Source: Geothrix campi
GTDB lineage: Bacteria > Acidobacteriota > Holophagae > Holophagales > Holophagaceae
Direction: 5' to 3'
NCBI RefSeq assembly: GCF_024609265.1
Contig: NZ_JANHMP010000001.1
Location: 558,001 to 622,000 of the forward strand
Length of the DNA: 64,000 nt
Part shown: positions 60,198-64,000 of the stretch, one piece after another
How positions within the stretch are numbered: the first letter of the stretch is position 1
Layout of the letters: every line of letters starts with the position of its first letter
Position numbers and translations under genes: made by a program
Notes under the pieces: generated by a model
What the model was told of the DNA's origin: nothing
Seen by the model: the letters and a program-made list of their open reading frames with translations, nothing else
Database searches by the model: none

Positions 60198-60745
60198 GGC
60201 CACTGGGCCAGGATGCGGTCCACAGCCTCCGGCAGATCCGCCGCCACCAGGTCCGCCGCCGATCCATCCACCTCGGACCCGTAGCCCGTGCGGACCAGGG
60301 CCACCCTGCAACCGGCGCGGCGCCCGGCGTCCAGATCAATGGCCTTGTCCCCCACCATCCAGGAATTCGCCAGGTCGAGATCGTGCTCTGCGGCCGCCCT
60401 GATCAGCATGCCTGGATTCGGCTTGCGGTCCGGATGGTCCGCCACGGCGTAGTCCCCCTGCCCCTTCTCGTGGTGCGGCGAGGCATACACCGCGTCGATC
60501 CTGGCGTTCTCAAGAGCCAACAGCGTTCCCATCCTGCTCATGACGGCGGCAAAATCCTGCCACCCGTACTTCCCCCGCCCGATGCCGCTCTGGTTGGACA
60601 CCACCACCACGGGAATGCCCCGGGCGTTGAGCCGGGCCACGGCTGAAGCGGCGCCGGGGATCATCACGAGGCGATCCGGGTCGCTGAGGTAATCCACCTC
60701 CTCGTTGAGGGTGCCGTCGCGATCGAGAAAGACCGCGGGCCTCAT
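60194..60745 (-). CDS. HAD-family GmhB-like phosphatase
   Basis: 183 aa from the ATG at 60745. HAD motif I 'VFLDRDGTLNEEVDYL' (Asp8/Asp10), motif II in 'VVVVSNQSGIGRG', and motif IV 'MVGDKAIDLDAGRRAG' match D-glycero-D-manno-heptose 1,7-bisphosphate 7-phosphatase and histidinol-phosphatase. In those enzymes the loop between motifs usually has Cys/His zinc ligands (CxH...CxC). Here it reads 'ASPHHEKGQGDYAVADHPDR', with no Cys, so the zinc site is lost or altered. It is within the tolB-like/gmhB/sfsA overlapping cluster. Confidence 0.88.
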   Translation of the reverse strand: MRPAVFLDRDGTLNEEVDYLSDPDRLVMIPGAASAVARLNARGIPVVVVSNQSGIGRGKYGWQDFAAVMSRMGTLLALENARIDAVYASPHHEKGQGDYAVADHPDRKPNPGMLIRAAAEHDLDLANSWMVGDKAIDLDAGRRAGCRVALVRTGYGSEVDGSAADLVAADLPEAVDRILAQWP

Positions 60746-61815
60746 GGGAGCCACTCCGCCACGCACACATCGAACTGGCGGGATCCCCGTGGGTTCCGAC
60801 CGCTCACCCAGAGCAGCTTCTTCCCGTCCGGGCTGAAATGGGGGAAGGAGTTGAAGAGGCCGGTCCAGGTGATCCGCTCGAGTCCGGTGCCATCCAGGTT
60901 GACCCTGAACAGATCGAAGCCCCGCCCCTTGCCCTGGTTGTCGTGATGGTTCGTGGCGAAGACGAGGCCCTTGCCGTCCGGAGTGAAGATGGGGGCGAAG
61001 GCCGCGCCGGGCAGTCGGGTGACCTGGCGCTTGCCGCTGCCATCGGCATTCATCACCCAGATGTCCATCTCCATGGGCTCGACCAGGTGCTGCCTCAGCA
61101 GGTCCCGGTATTTGGCCGTGGCGACCTCGCCCTTGGGGTAGTTCGTGCGCCAGGCGATGAGCTTCGAATCCGGGCTGAACACGCCGCCCCCGTCATAACC
61201 CACCCCGTTGGTCAGGCGCAGCAGGTGCTTCCCATTGAGGTCCACCCGCCAGAGGTCCACATCGCCGCCCCGCTCACTGGTGAAGACGATCCACCGCCCG
61301 TTGGGCGCGACTGTGGCTTCGGCATCATAGCCCGGCGAGGGCAGGAATGCCTTCGGCTCGCCGCCAGCGGCGGGGACGATGTAAAGGTCGAAGCCCTGGA
61401 AGACCGGCCACTGGTACTTCCCGGGCGTGAAGGGCGGCGCCGGGGGACATTCAGGCCCGTCCCCATGGGTGCTGGCGTAGAGAATCTCCCGGTCGCCGGG
61501 CAGGAACCAGCCGCAAGTGACCCGCCCCTTCCCCGTGCTGACCCGCTTCTGATCCGTGCCATCCGCGTTCATGGTGTAGAGCTGGTCACAGGGGTATCCG
61601 TCCCGGGTGCTCTGGAAGACGATCCGTTTCCCATCGTTTGACCAGTAGGCCTCGGCGTTTGAACCGGTATTGGTGAGCTTTTTCACACCTCGCAGGTGGA
61701 CCTCCCGGGTGTCCCTCAACGCATCCCCAGCCGCGGGTCGGGCCTCCGGCCCGGGAGAGGCGGGTTGGGCCCAGAGGAGCAGCGGGCAGAGGCAGGCAAG
61801 CAGCGTTCGTTTCAT
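60742..61815 (-). CDS. Exported TolB-like beta-propeller protein (PD40 repeats)
   Basis: 357 aa from the ATG at 61815. The signal peptide is about 1-18. WD40-like PD40 repeats are regular: '[18 protein letters not shown]', '[17 protein letters not shown]', '[16 protein letters not shown]', '[18 protein letters not shown]' and '[17 protein letters not shown]'. This forms a six-bladed TolB-type propeller. There is no N-terminal TolB domain and no tol/pal neighbours, so it is not the TolB of the Tol-Pal system. Likely a periplasmic protein of unknown partner. Co-transcribed with the GmhB-like gene (4-bp overlap). Confidence 0.88.
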   Translation of the reverse strand: MKRTLLACLCPLLLWAQPASPGPEARPAAGDALRDTREVHLRGVKKLTNTGSNAEAYWSNDGKRIVFQSTRDGYPCDQLYTMNADGTDQKRVSTGKGRVTCGWFLPGDREILYASTHGDGPECPPAPPFTPGKYQWPVFQGFDLYIVPAAGGEPKAFLPSPGYDAEATVAPNGRWIVFTSERGGDVDLWRVDLNGKHLLRLTNGVGYDGGGVFSPDSKLIAWRTNYPKGEVATAKYRDLLRQHLVEPMEMDIWVMNADGSGKRQVTRLPGAAFAPIFTPDGKGLVFATNHHDNQGKGRGFDLFRVNLDGTGLERITWTGLFNSFPHFSPDGKKLLWVSGRNPRGSRQFDVCVAEWLP

Positions 61816-61897
61816 GGTCGCCTTCTTCCAGTTCAAACAGGGACTGGAGCAGGATGCCAGAGATGGCACACTGTTGGGCCGTTCCGAGGTTCTCCCC

Positions 61898-62608
61898 ATG
61901 ATCGACAAGCGCATCAGCACCGCCCTGGAAGCCGTGCAGGACATCCCCGAAGGAGCCCATCTCGCCGTGGGCGGTTTCGGCCTCTGCGGCATTCCCGAGC
62001 ACCTCATCGCAGCCCTGGCCCAGACCGGCGTGAAGAACCTCACCTGCTACTCCAACAACGCCGGGGTGGATGATTTCGGGCTGGGCATCCTCCTGAGGAA
62101 CCATCAGATCCACAAGATGGTCAGCAGCTACGTCGGTGAGAACGCCGAATTCGCGCGGCAGTTCCTCAGTGGCGAACTGGAGGTCGAGCTGGTGCCCCAG
62201 GGCACGCTGGCCGAGCGCATGCGGGCTGGCGGAGCCGGCATCCCCGCCTTCTTCACCCCCACCGGAGCGGGCACGAAAGTGGCCGAGGGCAAGGAAACCA
62301 GGCGGTTCCACGGTCGGGAATGCGTCATGGAGGCAGGCATCTTCGCGGACTTCGCCCTGGTGAAGGCCTGGAAGGCGGACCGCCTGGGCAACCTCGTGTA
62401 CCGGAAGACCGCCCGGAACTTCAACCCCATGGCCGCCACCTGCGGGAAGGTCTGCATCGCCGAGGTGGAGGAGATTGTCGAAGTGGGGGAACTGGATCCC
62501 GATGCCATCCACACGCCGGGCATCTTCGTTCACCGGCTGGTGCTGGGTACCGCCTTTGAGAAGCGCATCGAGAAGGTGGTGACGCGGGTCAATCCATCGG
62601 AAGGTTGA
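61898..62608 (+). CDS. 3-oxoacid CoA-transferase subunit A (orphan)
   Basis: 236 aa from the ATG at 61898. Class I CoA-transferase alpha subunit: '[18 protein letters not shown]' is the glycine-rich CoA loop, and '[16 protein letters not shown]', '[19 protein letters not shown]' and '[20 protein letters not shown]' are typical of ScoA/AtoD. These enzymes need a B subunit, which holds the catalytic Glu and normally lies directly downstream. Here a convergent kinase gene follows instead, overlapping by 20 bp. No B subunit is present in the window. Confidence 0.9.
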   Translation: MIDKRISTALEAVQDIPEGAHLAVGGFGLCGIPEHLIAALAQTGVKNLTCYSNNAGVDDFGLGILLRNHQIHKMVSSYVGENAEFARQFLSGELEVELVPQGTLAERMRAGGAGIPAFFTPTGAGTKVAEGKETRRFHGRECVMEAGIFADFALVKAWKADRLGNLVYRKTARNFNPMAATCGKVCIAEVEEIVEVGELDPDAIHTPGIFVHRLVLGTAFEKRIEKVVTRVNPSEG

Positions 62609-64000
62609 GCCGGACGATGGATCCCTGCGCCGTGGGCAGGAGCTCGACGACACCACCATAGGCGGCCATGAGGTGGGCGCAGGACGGCAATCCCGTACCG
62701 GGTCGGCGGCCTGCATCCTGGGGCGGGTCTTCGGGCCGCAATCCAGAGAAAGGTTCGAAGGCCCGCTCGATGAGCTCGGGGGCGATGGGGCCGCCATCAT
62801 CCTCCAGTTCCAGGCGGTAGTGCCGCTTCCCGCCCCAGGAGCGCAGGTGGATCTGCCTGGCCCCCCCCTCCAGGGCATGGGACACGAGGTGTCCGAGCAA
62901 CTCGGAGAAATCCGTATAGACGCCGAAGATCAGGTCCCGGGGGGCCTGGAGGTTGAGCTCCACCGGGAATTCCGGGGCCAGGGTCCCATCCGCCTGGAAG
63001 ATCTCGAGTTCCTGCCGCAGTAGGTCGTGCAGGTGGATCCACTCGGGGGCACTGGCCTCAATCTGGCCCGCGCGGCGGAGCAGGGCCCGGACCAGGTCGT
63101 CCACCTGGGCGATGGCGTGCCGGACCGACTCCATGGACTGGTGACAGACCTTCCGCTCCTCGGGTGGCGGAATATCGGCCCGTTCCATGTACATAGACAG
63201 AGTGTGGCTCTCCTCTTTCAGGGTCCGGACCGGTAGCTGGAGCCGCTGGGCCATCTTCAGGAAAAGGCCGCCCAGCGCGGTCTTCCGGTCCTGGGCGCCC
63301 AGGGCGCGTTGGGCGTCCTTGAGCGCCACATAGGTGGATTCGAGCCCTTCGTAGCTGGTGCCGAGAGCACGGCTGGTCTCGTCCAGGTGCGAAATGAGCT
63401 CGGCGTTCTCCAGACTCACCTGCAGGATGCCCGCGTACAGGGCGGCCAGTTCCGTCTCGAAGGGCTGGAAAACGCTTCCCGCGCGATCCGCCGCGAGGAA
63501 CCCCAGCAAGCGGTCTGCGCCTGAACGGCTGCGCATGGGCAGCAGCATCGCCTGGGTTTTCGGATCCCACAGCCCCAAGTCGATCCCCTGCTCCCAGACG
63601 TCGGTCTGGCGGAGTTCCGCATTCACGAGCACCGCTCCCCGGGGAAGGGCCTCCGCCCCGGAGACAAGCGCCTGCTCCCCGGGCAGCACCGGAGCTTCCA
63701 TGAAACCGCCAGGGGTCCAGGTCCGCCCCTCGAAATAGGCACCGCTCGTGTGGAGACGGTAGGCGCTCAGATGGTCGAGGCGCAGTTCCTCCCGCAGCTG
63801 GCCGAGCACGCGCGACAGGATCTCGTCGGGATCCCGGACGGGGATGGTGTCCTTGCTGAGGTCGAGCAGCCTGGAGAGGTGATGGCTGCGCTGCTCCAGC
63901 GCCACCTGGGCCTCCAGAAGTTTCCGGTTGCCCTCCTGGGCCTCCCGGAGCTGGGTTTCAAGGTGTTCCACCACCTGATGCGTGAACTGGCGGAGGGCCA
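62589..64000 (-). CDS. GAF-type sensor kinase, degenerate (partial, 5' end outside window)
   Basis: At least 470 residues in frame to the window edge. A coiled coil is followed by a GAF domain (about 45-205 of the visible part; '[15 protein letters not shown]', '[19 protein letters not shown]'). A dimerisation helix pair and a HATPase-like end ('[19 protein letters not shown]') follow. The helix where HEL/HEI-type H-boxes sit reads '[13 protein letters not shown]', with no His. The N box reads '[14 protein letters not shown]', with His in place of both Asn. It therefore looks like a pseudokinase or a signal-binding partner. No response regulator is adjacent in view. Confidence 0.8.
   Translation of the reverse strand, partial: ALRQFTHQVVEHLETQLREAQEGNRKLLEAQVALEQRSHHLSRLLDLSKDTIPVRDPDEILSRVLGQLREELRLDHLSAYRLHTSGAYFEGRTWTPGGFMEAPVLPGEQALVSGAEALPRGAVLVNAELRQTDVWEQGIDLGLWDPKTQAMLLPMRSRSGADRLLGFLAADRAGSVFQPFETELAALYAGILQVSLENAELISHLDETSRALGTSYEGLESTYVALKDAQRALGAQDRKTALGGLFLKMAQRLQLPVRTLKEESHTLSMYMERADIPPPEERKVCHQSMESVRHAIAQVDDLVRALLRRAGQIEASAPEWIHLHDLLRQELEIFQADGTLAPEFPVELNLQAPRDLIFGVYTDFSELLGHLVSHALEGGARQIHLRSWGGKRHYRLELEDDGGPIAPELIERAFEPFSGLRPEDPPQDAGRRPGTGLPSCAHLMAAYGGVVELLPTAQGSIVRLNLPMD

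Overview
The window is high-GC, densely coding bacterial DNA with short gaps and many 4-bp ATGA stop/start overlaps. There are no phage genes, insertion sequences, rRNA or CRISPR arrays. Gene content fits a Gram-negative, didermic heterotroph: FadL-type porin, chaperone-usher fimbriae, DivIVA/YggT, BshA (bacillithiol), monomeric NADP isocitrate dehydrogenase, quinol NO reductase, and a two-component regulator propeller protein. I infer an Acidobacteriota (Holophagae/Geothrix-like) chromosome. That placement rests on family knowledge, not on a marker gene in the window.

Layout. 1-2.2 kb: end of a lactate-oxidation operon (lutA tail, lutB, lutC). 2.2-3.4 kb: tRNA-Met, a perfect-palindrome terminator, then a gene-poor ~1 kb segment with tRNA T-arm copies and one unknown 88-aa gene. 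3.5-12 kb: dinB, a kinase-less propeller sensor, bshA, yggT, divIVA, a thiolase and a DUF2252 gene. 12-13.6 kb: FadL-family porin. 13.7-20.4 kb: complete trpEGDCFBA operon (minus strand), preceded by a classical attenuator. Its 30-codon leader peptide carries three consecutive Trp codons, followed by mutually exclusive antiterminator and terminator hairpins. 20.4-25.4 kb: membrane protein, a 5'-nucleotidase split into two genes, and icd. 26-31.5 kb: a DUF4402-type chaperone-usher fimbrial operon with a terminator between pilin and chaperone. 31.6-37.6 kb: long eukaryote-like formate-THF ligase, YigZ, and an envelope-stress-like operon (37-aa Trp-rich miniprotein, LiaI-like, LiaF-like, LytS-type kinase, LytTR regulator). 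37.4-41.7 kb: a Cys/His-rich small protein, a multi-SCP2 protein, a BlaI/BlaR1-like pair with two palindromic operators over its promoter, and a polysaccharide deacetylase. 41.7-49.9 kb: Ppx/GppA, a short LeuA-like enzyme, an ndh2-cupin-qNOR operon, birA and coaX. 50-55.7 kb: tryptophanase, aldehyde dehydrogenase, SDR and an ABC-F ATPase. 55.7-64 kb: tRNA-Ala(GGC), a LysM lytic transglycosylase, gcvH, gcvT, sfsA, a GmhB-like phosphatase, a TolB-like protein, an orphan CoA-transferase A subunit and a degenerate sensor kinase cut by the window end.

Functional links. Tryptophan synthesis (trp operon) and tryptophan breakdown to indole (tnaA) occur about 30 kb apart. Formate-THF ligase and the GcvT/H pair both feed one-carbon folate pools. 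Quinol NO reductase is co-transcribed with a type II NADH dehydrogenase that could supply its quinol. The LiaIF/LytTR and BlaI/BlaR1 clusters are two separate predicted cell-envelope stress circuits.
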